64,000 nt of DNA from contig JAKSDA010000305.1 of NCBI GenBank assembly GCA_022360315.1, forward strand, positions 1 to 64,000. Reading direction: 5' to 3'. Shown one piece after another: positions 11,747 through 24,800 of this stretch (position 1 is its first letter; every line of letters begins with the position of its first letter). The notes below the pieces were generated by a model. It was not told the DNA's origin, searched no databases, and worked only from the letters and a program-made list of their open reading frames with translations. Source of the DNA: Pseudomonadota bacterium (GTDB taxonomy: Bacteria > Myxococcota_A > Polyangia > Haliangiales > Haliangiaceae). The translations under genes and the position numbers were made by a program.

Positions 11747-12775
11747 ATGTTGCGAATCCTTGTAGCAGTGATCGCCTGTTGCCTGGCTGTCGGGATGGCC
11801 TCATCCCACGTCCGCGCGCAGGACCCGGCCGGGAATGTCGATCTCGAGAAAGCCCGCGAGCACTATCGCAACGCCGAAACCGCCTTGCAGAGCGGCGATC
11901 CCGCCACAGCCGCCACCGAGTATGAGGCCGCCTATCAGCACAGCCGCGATCCAGTGCTCTTCTACAAGATCGGCAGTGCCCACCAACAGGCCGGCAACTG
12001 CCAACGAGCACTGGAGTACTTCGAGCGCTACCTGGCCGAGGCCAACCCGGACGAAAAGTTCAAGTCGATGACCGAGCAGCACAAGGCCGAATGCAACGCG
12101 CCCACCGGCAGTGGCGATTCCGCGCTGCCGGGGCCGGGCGATTCCGCGCTGCCGGGTCCGGGCGATTCCGCGCTGCCGGGTCCAGGCGATTCTGCGCTGC
12201 CCGGGCCGGGCGACCTGCCGGCTGCAGGAGCCGGTGGCGAGATCCCGGGCGGTGCGGTTCCCGATGGGCAGACCCCGGCTCAGCCGCGCTCCGCTGCCGA
12301 GCCGGGTCAGGTCCAGGCCGGCGCTGACCAGCCCATACCGGGATCGACCGGCGATGCGGGCGACAAGCCGCCCACGTTTGTCGAACAGGAACCGTCCTGG
12401 CAGCGCAGCGTGGCGTGGATCTCGGTCGGCATGGCGGTCGCCCTGGCATCGGCTGGCAGCGTTCTGGCACTGCAGGCGTCCTCGCGTGAGGAAGATCTGG
12501 AAAACCTCATCAATTTTCGCGACACCGACGGCAATCCCCGAGATTTTTCGGGCAATACCAGCCAGCGCTATCAAGAGCTCATCGACGAGGGCAACGACCT
12601 CAATACCTACTCGACCATCGCGTTTGCCGCGGCCGGGGTAGCAGCTGTCACGGCGGCAGTGTTTCTGGTTCTCGATGCATTCGCGGACAGCGGAGAGAAA
12701 CTACCCGCGACCTCCCGCCTTCTCATCGTTCCCACCGAGAGCAGCATCAGCGCTGGCCTGGGCTGGGAATTCTGA
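11747..12775 (+). CDS. Exported TPR protein with tandem GDSALPGP repeats and two C-terminal membrane segments
   Basis: A 342-residue envelope protein. Residues 1-24 are a signal peptide ending in VRAQ. Residues about 30-115 form two or three TPR-like helical pairs (AREHYRNAETALQSGDPATAATEYEAAY). A Pro/Gly-rich linker follows with four tandem copies of the octapeptide GDSALPGP (DNA 12113-12208) and further low-complexity sequence to about residue 215. Two hydrophobic segments lie at about 222-240 and 282-305. This plan (TPR, linker, paired membrane helices, short tail ending in an aromatic) recurs in myxobacterial proteins of unknown role. It is divergent from the EF-G gene across a 211-base very GC-rich gap. 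Confidence 0.75.
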   Translation: MLRILVAVIACCLAVGMASSHVRAQDPAGNVDLEKAREHYRNAETALQSGDPATAATEYEAAYQHSRDPVLFYKIGSAHQQAGNCQRALEYFERYLAEANPDEKFKSMTEQHKAECNAPTGSGDSALPGPGDSALPGPGDSALPGPGDSALPGPGDLPAAGAGGEIPGGAVPDGQTPAQPRSAAEPGQVQAGADQPIPGSTGDAGDKPPTFVEQEPSWQRSVAWISVGMAVALASAGSVLALQASSREEDLENLINFRDTDGNPRDFSGNTSQRYQELIDEGNDLNTYSTIAFAAAGVAAVTAAVFLVLDAFADSGEKLPATSRLLIVPTESSISAGLGWEF

Positions 12776-12805
12776 GCGCGACGAATTGTCGCCTGGAGAT
12801 TGACG

Positions 12806-13234
12806 ATGACCGTACGAATGGCAGTGATCGCCGCGCTCTGGCTCGCCCTGGCCGGTTGCTACGAGACGCCCAAACCAGCGTGCTCGTTTTCCTGCGTCGA
12901 CAACAACGGCGCCTGCCCCGAGGGGTATCGATGCGCGGATGACGGCTGGTGCAAGCGCGACGATGTCGCCGCCGACCTCGACTGCGGCGACAATCTCCGC
13001 ATCGACGCCGCGCCACCGGTAGACGCGCCGGTCGATGCACCGCCGGTCGATGCGCCGCCGGTCGATGCACCGCCGGTCGATGCACCGCCGGTCGATGCAT
13101 CGATGGTTTTTGGTCGGGGCAGCCGGGCGGCCGACTATGCGGTCGCTACCCTGTCCGCGTCTACCCACTCGACCATCGGCCTGGCCACCGACCCGACCGC
13201 GACGACGCGGGGGGCGACGCCGCAGTCACCCTGA
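12806..13234 (+). CDS. Cys-rich lipoprotein with PVDAP repeats
   Basis: A 142-residue predicted lipoprotein. ATG at 12806 is preferred over an upstream TTG because GGAG lies seven bases before it. Lipobox LALAGC (Cys18) is followed by a compact six-to-eight-cysteine module (CSFSC, GACPEGYRC, GWCKR), then a run of PVDAP units (about residues 72-95; DNA 15-bp repeats from about 13015 to 13100) and a Ser/Thr-rich tail. Such Cys-module plus PVDAP lipoproteins are characteristic of Haliangium relatives, where they probably sit at the outer surface. The function is unknown. The repeats make slippage and phase variation of length plausible. Confidence 0.75.
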   Translation: MTVRMAVIAALWLALAGCYETPKPACSFSCVDNNGACPEGYRCADDGWCKRDDVAADLDCGDNLRIDAAPPVDAPVDAPPVDAPPVDAPPVDAPPVDASMVFGRGSRAADYAVATLSASTHSTIGLATDPTATTRGATPQSP

Positions 13235-13267
13235 ACGGTTCTGAGAGCCCGGTGCAGAGGAGAAACC

Positions 13268-14011
13268 ATGGTATTCGGCTTGTTCTCCAAAGAACGCGCG
13301 CTGCAGCGCACGATCAAGAAGGCAACCAACAAACTGACCCAGTCGCCCGAGCGATGGGCGGCGATGGAAAAGCTGCTCGAGGTCGGAACCGACGATGCGC
13401 TCCACGCGCTGCTCCGTCGGTTTACCTTTGCCTCGCTCAAATCGATCGAAGACCAGCAGGAAAAGGATTGGGTGGTCCAGGCGCTGACTGCCAAGGGCGA
13501 GGTCTGTGTGCCCGCACTGCGCCGTTTCATGAAATCGTCGACCGCGATCGCTCACCCCTTGCGCATTCTCGAGGGAGTGGCCGATCGCGACAAAGCGCTC
13601 GAGGTCGTCGACGACCTGTTGTCCGAGGAACAGCCCGGTTATACCCGTGATCCCGAGAAGCGCATCCAGATCATCGACTGGCTGGCCGAGTGGAAGGCGT
13701 GCAGCAATGAAGATGTGGTCGAGCGGGTGGCGCCGTATCTGGCCGATTTTGACGAGAGTGTGCGTTTTGCTGCCACCGAGGCGCTGTCGCTCAGGTCCAC
13801 GCCCGACGCGGCCGAGCCGCTGGTCATGGCCCTCATCAATCCCGACGAGGAAAGCGGGCGGCTCAGAGTTCGCATCGCCGAGATCATGGCCGAGACCGGG
13901 TTGAGCTTGTGCGGGCAGAAAAAAGCCGTTCAGCCCTTGCTCGACGATTTGCTTCGCGAGTTCCGCGTCCAGAAAGATAAACTGGTCCGCAGGAAGAAAC
14001 CCAAATCATAG
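13268..14011 (+). CDS. HEAT-repeat protein
   Basis: A 247-residue soluble protein with a strong purine ribosome site (GAGGAGAAACC) before the ATG. It starts VFGLFSKERAL and contains about five helical pairs with the HEAT pattern, clearest near 'VAPYLADFDESVRFAATEAL' and 'AAEPLVMALINPDEESGRLRVRIAEIM'. The C-terminus is basic (KDKLVRRKKPKS). No catalytic motif is visible; a protein-binding scaffold is likely. It sits 26 bases before carB on the same strand and may be co-transcribed with it. Confidence 0.8.
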   Translation: MVFGLFSKERALQRTIKKATNKLTQSPERWAAMEKLLEVGTDDALHALLRRFTFASLKSIEDQQEKDWVVQALTAKGEVCVPALRRFMKSSTAIAHPLRILEGVADRDKALEVVDDLLSEEQPGYTRDPEKRIQIIDWLAEWKACSNEDVVERVAPYLADFDESVRFAATEALSLRSTPDAAEPLVMALINPDEESGRLRVRIAEIMAETGLSLCGQKKAVQPLLDDLLREFRVQKDKLVRRKKPKS

Positions 14012-14037
14012 CGCTGCGCGCGCGGCAACGGAAGATT

Positions 14038-17376
<3,339 letters not shown>

Positions 17377-17422
17377 GTACCGCAGCTTCCCTGGGAATTG
17401 CAGGGCCCCGGTGAGCGACGTC

Positions 17423-17803
17423 TCAGTGCTGGTTTTGCGGCAAGCCGTCCGCGATGTCGTAGTAATCGCCCTTGTCGGCTACGTGGATATGAATCCTCAG
17501 TTTAGTGTCAGTGGGCAGATCAAATGCGCCCATGGCGATGGCGATCTTGTCCTTTTTGATCGGGTCCCAGAAGAGTGAAGAGCCGCAGGTGGAACAGAAA
17601 CCTCGTTGCACCTTATCGGAAGAGCGGAACCAGGTGAGACTGTCGGCGCCGCGGATCGTCAAGGCGGCGCGGGCAACGTCTGTGGACACCCAGAAATGAC
17701 CCGATTGCTTGCGGCACTGCGAGCAATGGCAGGCATTGGGCGGGGGCAGATTGCCGGTAACTTCGAAACTCACAGCCCCGCAAAGGCAGGATCCTTTGTG
17801 CAT
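17423..17803 (-). CDS. GFA-family (CENP-V/GFA) zinc protein
   Basis: A 126-residue protein. The start is the Met of MHKGSCLCGA at 17803, which has AAGGAG seven bases upstream; the open frame runs further up but that part looks random. Zinc ligands are visible in the expected order: Cys6 and Cys8 (SCLCGAV), Cys25/Cys27/Cys30 (CHCSQC) and Cys70/Cys73 (FCSTCGSSLFW). This is the glutathione-dependent formaldehyde-activating enzyme/CENP-V fold. Many members have no proven activity, so a specific reaction should not be assumed. Confidence 0.9.
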   Translation of the reverse strand: MHKGSCLCGAVSFEVTGNLPPPNACHCSQCRKQSGHFWVSTDVARAALTIRGADSLTWFRSSDKVQRGFCSTCGSSLFWDPIKKDKIAIAMGAFDLPTDTKLRIHIHVADKGDYYDIADGLPQNQH

Positions 17804-18102
17804 GGCGTACTCCTTTTTGATGAACCCGAGGTTTGGAAACAACCACCGCTCGAGCGACCTGGTTGGTCCGGTCAGACTGGAAACGAGGATTGCCTTCCGT
17901 GTCGGGTTTTGGTGCTGATTGGCGCTTCGGCCACTATCCAGAGTGTTTTGCTCAATGCAACAGTCTGACTGATTGCTGCTCCCGGCGCACTCATCCGGCG
18001 AACATGAGGAAACACACTCGAATGGGCAGCGGGATAGACACCGTGCCCAGTACGTTGCACAACCCCGGCGACCAGCGCAAGGCACATTCCCTGATATAAA
18101 TC
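17804..18102. other. 299-base intergenic stretch without a convincing gene
   Basis: Open frames crossing this stretch are extensions of the GFA frame or shadows. No repeat, hairpin or RNA gene was recognised. It separates the GFA gene from the TetR gene and is mildly less GC-rich than the flanking genes. Confidence 0.5.
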
Positions 18103-18756
18103 CTAGTTTTCTCCGATCGAGTTTTTGCACCAGACGGGCGGGTCGGGCCCGATGTAGCTGGCGAGATAGGCACAGACGGCGCGCTTCGCTTCTCGTCGGA
18201 TCGCGCGGCGCTGGGACTCGTCCTCGGTCTCGAGACACCAATCGAGCAGCTTGTTCGCGATTCGCACCACGGTGCCGGACACGACCAAGACGTCCGTCTC
18301 GGCAACCCCCCGGGCCGTCAAATAGCCCGAGAGTGAGTGTGCGAGTTCCGCGTCCGACTTGTCTCGGATCTCGTCGAAACTCTCGCTCCTTCGGAGCCCG
18401 CCGAGAAAGAGCTTCCGGTACGTCGGGTGCTCGAGGTACGCGTCATAGGCCGTGTCCAGGAGCCGACCGACCGCCTGCTCCCACGGAAGGCATTCCAGGT
18501 ACTGGGGAAGCTGGCTCAAGATCGTTCGATCGACCTCGTCGTAGAGACGACCCGCGATGGCTCCGAGAATCGCTTCCCGATTGGCGAAGAAGTGGTAGAT
18601 CGAGCCGGGCTGGACGTCTGCTCTCACCGCGATCGCCGCGATGGTCGCCTTCTCGGGCCCCCCCTCCTCCAGCAACTCGGCCGCAGCGCTGAGGATGCGC
18701 TCGACGGTCTCGCCCGAACGGCCTTGGCGCGGCGATCGCCGCAACGTTCCCACCAT
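18103..18756 (-). CDS. TetR/AcrR-family transcriptional regulator
   Basis: About 217 residues from the chosen start. The N-terminal helix-turn-helix (about 12-60) has the family pattern 'ERILSAAAELLEEGG', 'ATIAAIAVRADVQPGSIYHFFANREAIL'. The C-terminal ligand-binding domain is helical and specific only at the level of family. It is on the same strand as, and 123 bases downstream of, the Notum-like lipoprotein gene, so it may regulate that gene and the upstream unknown gene. An open frame extends 23 codons further upstream without a better ribosome site. Confidence 0.88.
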   Translation of the reverse strand: MVGTLRRSPRQGRSGETVERILSAAAELLEEGGPEKATIAAIAVRADVQPGSIYHFFANREAILGAIAGRLYDEVDRTILSQLPQYLECLPWEQAVGRLLDTAYDAYLEHPTYRKLFLGGLRRSESFDEIRDKSDAELAHSLSGYLTARGVAETDVLVVSGTVVRIANKLLDWCLETEDESQRRAIRREAKRAVCAYLASYIGPDPPVWCKNSIGEN

Positions 18757-18879
18757 CCGGATAGTTTGCACGACGACCCTTCGTGCTTGCCACTCTTGTC
18801 CGGACCCCGCGCGGAGAAACGGCATACGGCAAGCCGATGTGGCCGACTTGCCGTGCTCCGAACCGCCGCGTGTCGGAAT

Positions 18880-20826
18880 CTACAGCCCCGGATCCGGGAG
18901 CCCCGGGCCGGGAAGCACGACCCGATCCGGCAGCGGCAAAGCGTCCGTCATGACGAAGGTGTCGTGCTTGGAGCCGTTCCACCACCGGTTCTCGATGGCG
19001 CGAGAGAAGTCCGAGCGGGCGGCCGACACGATGTTGTCGTAGGTAGCCACTCGGTCGCCCCAGATCCTGGCAAAGAGCCCGTTCTCCACCGCGAACTTCT
19101 CGGTCTTGTCCCCGTGCCACCTATGAACCGCGACGAGGCTGCTCGCCCCGAAGTCCGCGTTCGCGGCATCCGCCACCGAACTCCAAACGCCGATTCGGTC
19201 GCCCCAGACCCGGTACGCTAGCTCGCCATCGACTTCGAACGCCTCGCGGATGTCGCCCCTCCAGTAGTGCTCGCGCACCAGGCTGCGCGCCTCGAAGTCG
19301 GCCTGCACCGCGTCGGCCATCGAGGTCCAGACGCCGATTCGGTTGCCCCAGACCCGATAGAAGATCCCGTTGCTCGCGCCCATCGACTCGCCGTGGTTAC
19401 CCTTCCACGAGAAGCCACCACGCCGGAGCCCGTCCGAGCCGCGTCGATCGACAGCGCCAGCCGCCCATAGTGCGTCGTACTCGTGGATCCGGTCGTAGTA
19501 GACGCGGAGGTAACCGACGCCCAGGGGATGGCCGAAGCCGTCCGGGTCGGTCATGGCAGGGCTGAGGCCGATGGCCTCGTTGAGCGCCACTACGTAGAGG
19601 TCGAGCCCGGTGTCATCGAGGTTGAAGCGGTTCGGGATCTCTTCGATCTGATAGCGGGTCCCGTTGTCGATCCAATCCGCGAGGAACGTCTCCATCGGGA
19701 CGCAGCCGCCCTCACCGGAATTGTTGCAGCTCCCGATCCCGCCCGGGAAAGCGTGGCTCCCGACGAAAGTGACGATGGTGCTGCAGTGCGACGCGTTTAC
19801 CGGCCGGTTGTAAGGAACGAAGTAGCTGTAGTTCGGCAGCTCATCGAGCTGGTCGAGCAGGGCGTCGTTCTCCTTCTGCCACCGTGCCACGAGTTCGCTC
19901 TGGCTCACGTCCTTCAGGAGACGCTCGTAGGAGTAGCGCGAGAAGTTAAAGTCGGTGTTGTACCCGGTATACGCGAACTGGTCGTCCGGGAACTCCTCGG
20001 AGACGAAGCGATTGATTGTGCCCAGATTATCCGGATCGATCTCGGGGAACTCGGCGATCACCGGATCGAGACCCCACGATTCGCGGATGCGTTCGTGGAG
20101 CGGCTTGGAGCTGGCGTCCGCCGTCTCGGTGGGGAACACCGGGCCCGAATCGTTCAGCATGTAGCCCTTGTTCGGATTGATCGTTCGGCGGGCGTCGTAA
20201 TAAAGGATGCTCGACGCAACCCCACCCGCGCTGAAGCCCGTGACCAACATCTTGTCGACGTTCGGGAAGACGGTGCTGAGGTGCACCAGTCCCGCGCGGG
20301 AATTGTTGAGGCCGGCGTGCTGCCATGCGAAGGGCGGCTCCTCGCCCGTCGAGTCCACGTAGGTCACCGAACGATTGCCCACGTGGACGTCACCCGTGCA
20401 GTAGGGGAAGTACGCCACGTCCCAGCCTTCGGTCGCGATGGGCGTCTTGGCGCGGAACGGAAGACCTGGGTCGGCCCCGTTCACGATCGGTGACACGAAC
20501 TTCGGAGTTTCCTGCTGGATGTAGTCCGCCGGAATCCCATTGCGGTTCGCCACGCCCAGAAGGCCCAGCCTGCCACTACAGCCTTCGTGGTCCCAGCACG
20601 CGCCGCCCCCTTCGTAGAATATGATGAGGTTGTCCGACGCAGGCGAGTCCCACGTAAAGAAGCGGTACTGCGACCCGTTGCCGCACACCGTTCCCGGGAG
20701 CTCCACGGTCTGCCAGTCATAGTCGTTGCCGCCATCGATATCCGTGCATCCGGCGACGAGTACCACGGCTGCCAGCCCGCCCGTTGCCGCGGCCAACGCG
20801 CCGCGCATACGCAATTTCATCGACAT
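18880..20826 (-). CDS. Pectinacetylesterase/Notum-like lipoprotein with three C-terminal repeats
   Basis: A 648-residue predicted lipoprotein. The start at 20826 has AAGGA upstream; lipobox VLVAGC gives Cys27. Family features of the pectinacetylesterase/Notum alpha/beta hydrolases are seen: 'IIFYEGGGACWD' (oxyanion region, about 68-79), GFSAGG (nucleophile Ser199), several paired cysteines, and a late 'NASHCSTIVTFVGSHAFPG'. These enzymes remove acyl groups (acetyl from pectin; palmitoleate from Wnt in animals). After the hydrolase, about residues 500-625 hold three roughly 42-residue repeats centred on VWG-[ND]-RIGVW and ending W-x-G, unlike any domain I can name. Next upstream gene on the strand is 20922-21635. 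Confidence 0.8.
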   Translation of the reverse strand: MSMKLRMRGALAAATGGLAAVVLVAGCTDIDGGNDYDWQTVELPGTVCGNGSQYRFFTWDSPASDNLIIFYEGGGACWDHEGCSGRLGLLGVANRNGIPADYIQQETPKFVSPIVNGADPGLPFRAKTPIATEGWDVAYFPYCTGDVHVGNRSVTYVDSTGEEPPFAWQHAGLNNSRAGLVHLSTVFPNVDKMLVTGFSAGGVASSILYYDARRTINPNKGYMLNDSGPVFPTETADASSKPLHERIRESWGLDPVIAEFPEIDPDNLGTINRFVSEEFPDDQFAYTGYNTDFNFSRYSYERLLKDVSQSELVARWQKENDALLDQLDELPNYSYFVPYNRPVNASHCSTIVTFVGSHAFPGGIGSCNNSGEGGCVPMETFLADWIDNGTRYQIEEIPNRFNLDDTGLDLYVVALNEAIGLSPAMTDPDGFGHPLGVGYLRVYYDRIHEYDALWAAGAVDRRGSDGLRRGGFSWKGNHGESMGASNGIFYRVWGNRIGVWTSMADAVQADFEARSLVREHYWRGDIREAFEVDGELAYRVWGDRIGVWSSVADAANADFGASSLVAVHRWHGDKTEKFAVENGLFARIWGDRVATYDNIVSAARSDFSRAIENRWWNGSKHDTFVMTDALPLPDRVVLPGPGLPDPGL

Positions 20827-20921
20827 CGTCCCAGTCCTTCTGTTTGGGTTCTCGATCCCTTCGCCTGCCTCAACGACGGCGTCGGAACGGGAACGGAGTT
20901 GTTCGGCGAATCCCATCCACA

Positions 20922-21635
20922 TCACCGGGATTCGCTCCGGTCCGACGGGTCCTTGTCCCACCCGAATCCGGACGGCTTCCCCGCGGCCAACCAGCGCGAT
21001 TTTCTTTCGACGTAGGCTGCGCGGCGGGCGATAGCTTCGTCGATCCTGCGAGGGATCCATGCGAGGCGGGTCTGATGGATCTCGATCGCCCGTTGCGCGA
21101 GCCCAACATCACGATTCGTCATCTCGCCGCCCCGTCGGGCGAGCAGCTCGTGGAAGAACACGACGTAATCCGTCGAATCCCTCCACTGTTCGGTGTAGAA
21201 CCCGCGGATCTCTTCCTCATCCGCGAGGTTGGCCTCGATCTCCGCGCGCACACGGGCCATGCGGTGGGCGCGCACCTGTCGCCGACCGAGGACATCGGCG
21301 TCTCGCGTGGGGGCCGCCCAGTCCCAGTACACGTTGTCCGGGAGGACCTCTCGGAGCTCCTCAAGGACGGCCTCGTACTCCTCATTCGACCACGGTTCGG
21401 ACCGCCGCGGGTGGGCTGAGTCCGCGCGGGGCGCCGTACCTCGCTGCGCGATCCCCGATGCCAGGGAGGTCGGTGTGAACGGCGCGGGCTCCCCTTGGGC
21501 AGTCCCGAGGGCCTCCGCCGCGGGGAGTGGTCCTGACGGAGCCGGCGCCCAGGACGTCAACCTGGCGACCAGAAACACTCCGGTTCCGCCCAGCAGCATC
21601 ACAGCGACAAGAAGACGACCCGACATACGATTCAA
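20922..21635 (-). CDS. Unknown membrane-anchored protein upstream of the Notum-like gene
   Basis: A 237-residue protein with an N-terminal hydrophobic anchor (LLVAVMLLGGTGVFLVA, about 8-24), a Pro/Ala/Thr linker to about residue 80, then a charged helical domain (EEYEAVLEELREVLPDNVYW and RRIDEAIARRAAYVERK). I do not recognise it. The layout (single anchor, linker, helical arm, beside a secreted hydrolase gene) recalls steric chaperones of lipases, but the lipase-chaperone signature motif is absent, so this is only a positional suggestion. It lies 95 bases upstream of the hydrolase gene. Confidence 0.6.
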   Translation of the reverse strand: MNRMSGRLLVAVMLLGGTGVFLVARLTSWAPAPSGPLPAAEALGTAQGEPAPFTPTSLASGIAQRGTAPRADSAHPRRSEPWSNEEYEAVLEELREVLPDNVYWDWAAPTRDADVLGRRQVRAHRMARVRAEIEANLADEEEIRGFYTEQWRDSTDYVVFFHELLARRGGEMTNRDVGLAQRAIEIHQTRLAWIPRRIDEAIARRAAYVERKSRWLAAGKPSGFGWDKDPSDRSESR

Positions 21636-21829
21636 GACAGGCTCCGTTCGATGTCAACACCTGCATGTGGACACAATTTTGATACCCTGTCAAATCTAAC
21701 CGGGAAGAACCGGAGGAGGCAAATGGCATAGGGACCAGATGAGCCTTGCAGCGCTCTACTACCTCGACATCGACCGAGCTGGTCCTGACCGGCGTTTCCC
21801 GCGCATCTGTGACTCCTCGACCCGACCGG

Positions 21830-24800
21830 TCAGCGGTGTTGCAGTATGCCGTGAAGGGCGGTGTGATCTTCGCTGACTGCGTATTGCACCAAATTCTTGA
21901 TGCGTTCGTCTTCGGCCGCGCCCCGGGCCAGATCGCTGTGCCCGCGCACAGTGCAAAGAACGCTCAATGCCGCCCGCATGCTGCCACACGTGACCAGGCC
22001 CGCGCGATCGCCCGAGGCCTGAATACCGGTGTGAAGGGCCTGGTAATCGAAGCGCTCGCTGGCAATTCCGAGGGCAAACGGCCTGAGCTGCTGGATCATC
22101 CCGCCGGGAATGACCCGCTTGAGCCGCTGCTGCTGGCTGGCCACTGCGTCCGCGTCCACTCCGGTCGCGGCAAACTCGGGCTCGAATTGCCTGAGCAGCG
22201 CGACCAGGAGCACCCCGAAGTCCTCACTCGACATGCGCGCCGGGACCGCAAACCAGGAGCTCGCCAGCTTGAGCGCCCAGCCCAGACAAAAGCGAAGCTC
22301 GGCTCCTCGCTGCGGATCGGCCAGCGCCGAGCCCAAGATGATCGAAACCGGGCTGGTCGGCTCGCAGGCCATCAAGGTGGGCTCTTTGCCCGAGACGTAG
22401 AGGGCCGGCTGGTCGATGCCCATCTGCCCGGCGATCTCGTGAGCGAGCGCCAGCACCGGGTTGTCGCGCTTGCGCAGGCGATCGCCGCGGCTGACCCCGT
22501 AGCGGCGCAGGTCGATGCCCACGTGCTTGGCCAGTCGCTCGCCCACCGTGCCAAAAAGCTGGCGAAACGCGGTCGGCACCGAGGCCGGAAATAGTCTGTC
22601 ATCGACGTCGGGCCGCTCCAGACCGGACACCATCGTCGGGCCCACCCCGGCATGTCCGGCCAGCTCGGCCAGGACCTCGGCGTCGCCTTCTTCGAGAAAA
22701 CCAAACAGCAGGGCCAGTTCGGCGGCACAGCGTGCACCGGCCAGCGAGCCGGCAACCCCGGCCCGCTCGCGCGCTTCGAGTGCGCGGGCGATCACGCGAT
22801 AGGCCACTCCCTCGCTGATGTCGGTGTCCAGCCGCATGCGCATCAGGCCGATCACCCGGTCCAGATGTACCCGCATGCTGCGAATGTCACCGCCCTTCTC
22901 GAAAAACTCGATGAGAGCCGTGAGGGCCCGGTCATTGGTCGGCGCCTGATCCAGAGCCAGCCGCAAGGCGCGCTCGGCGCGCCCTCGATCGCCCATTCCA
23001 ATGCTGTAGATATGCCCGATGCGGTGCAAATACTCGACCTTGGTCTCGGCGTCGCGATCGATCTTGAGCAGTCGTTCGCACGCCGCCAGAGCCAGTTTCC
23101 AGTCGCCCCGCTCGATGCCCAGAAGGGATAGTTTGTCGAGCGTGCCCTCGTCTTGCGGTGCGTACGAGAGCACTTTCTTGAACGCGCCGATGGCCCGCTC
23201 CAGATCGGGCAGATGATCGGTGTAGATGATGCCGAGGCGATAGAAGATGCTCTTGAGCACCTGCGGGCTGCCTTCCAAGCGAGCCCGCGTCATCAGGGTC
23301 TCGGCCGCCTCGGACCACGCGCCCTGGTCCCACGAAATCTCCGACAGAGCCCCAATGGCACCCAGCTCGGTGGGGATCAGGGCGAGGATCGCGCGCAGAT
23401 GCCGTTTGGCCAGCTCGAGGTCGCCCATCACGTTGCGGTACAGGTCGGCCAGCGACCGATGCAGACGGGCTTTGGTGGTTTCATCGCCGGCCACATCGAG
23501 GCGGGCGCTGAGCAGCTTGATCAGGTCCTCGTGCTGGCCCTGCTCGTCGAACAGAATGCGCAGCCGCACAAATGCGTCCTGGTGGCCGGGATCGGCCTCG
23601 AGCACGCGGCGCAGCGCCGGAACAGCGCGCTCGCCATTGAGCGCCCGATCCATGAGCGCAACCCCGGCCAGGTGACTGAGCGCCACGCGCTCGGCATCGG
23701 ACTCGGCCAGCTCGGCCTCGCTGAGCGCAGCCTCGGCAACATCGATCCACAGTCGGCCCTGGATGGCGGCATACCGCCAGCCGAAGAGGGCTGGACCGTA
23801 GCCGTGACCATGGGCATCGCGGTACTGTCGATTGGCCTCGCGAAACCGAACGATGGCCTGATCGATGTCGCCCAGCTCGAGCAAACTCTCCCCGGCCCGG
23901 GTCAGAAATGCGGTTCGAGCGCGCAAGTCGCCGGCAAAGTAGTCGGCCAGCTCGGCCTCGAGTTCAGCCATGGACGGGGAAAGGGCCTGTCTGCGCGCAT
24001 CGTCTTCGAGATAGAAGAGGGCCAGGCGAGAGCGGCGGTCGAGTTCGTGTATCGCTCGATAGTGGCTCAGGATGTGCGCGCGCGGCTCGTCGAGCTGTTC
24101 GGCCAGGTGCGCTCGCTCCAGGGCCAGCGCGATTTTGTCGTTGCCCGCGCTCAACAGGTTCATCTCGCGCTCGTACAGAGAGAGGAGCTCGTTCCATCGG
24201 CCGGCGGCGATATAGGACCGCTCGAGCGCACGCATGACCCAGATCCGGCTGGGATCGGCCGCGGCGGCAGCTTCGTAGCTGAGCAGCGCAGAACCGGGAT
24301 CGGAGCGGAGCTCGCCGTCGATCCGCGCCAGTTCTTCACAGGCGTCTGCCTTGGCCACTCCGTCACCGAGTTCCTCGGCGTATTTGAGGTCCTGCAGGGC
24401 CATCTCGGCCATGACCGAGATCTCGCCTGCGGCCTCGGCAGCACGGGCCAGTCCCGAACGCGCCAGGGGATCGCCGGGACGGATGTCGAGCGCCTCTCGG
24501 TACAGAGCGATGGCCTTGCCGGGTTCGCCAGCCCGATAGTGCTGGTGCTCGGCAGCCCGGATCAGCCCGATGTAGCTCGCCCGCCGGCCCGGCTCCACGC
24601 CGTCGACCACGTGCCCGGAACGGCGGCGGACCACGTCGAGTTTTTCCGCAGCGGCCAAAAACTGGGGGCGCGCGGCCGCAATGGTCTCGAGTGCCTCAGC
24701 TGCCCGGTCTGGCCGGTCGGCGCAGTCCAAGAGCAGAGTGGCGGCGCGATAGCGCAGGGCGATGGCCTCGTCGCCACTGGCTGCACTGGCAGCTCGATCG

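Noticed and set aside
17804..18241. An N-terminal extension of the GFA protein
   Set aside because: No similarity to the family; a strong AAGGAG precedes the inner ATG.
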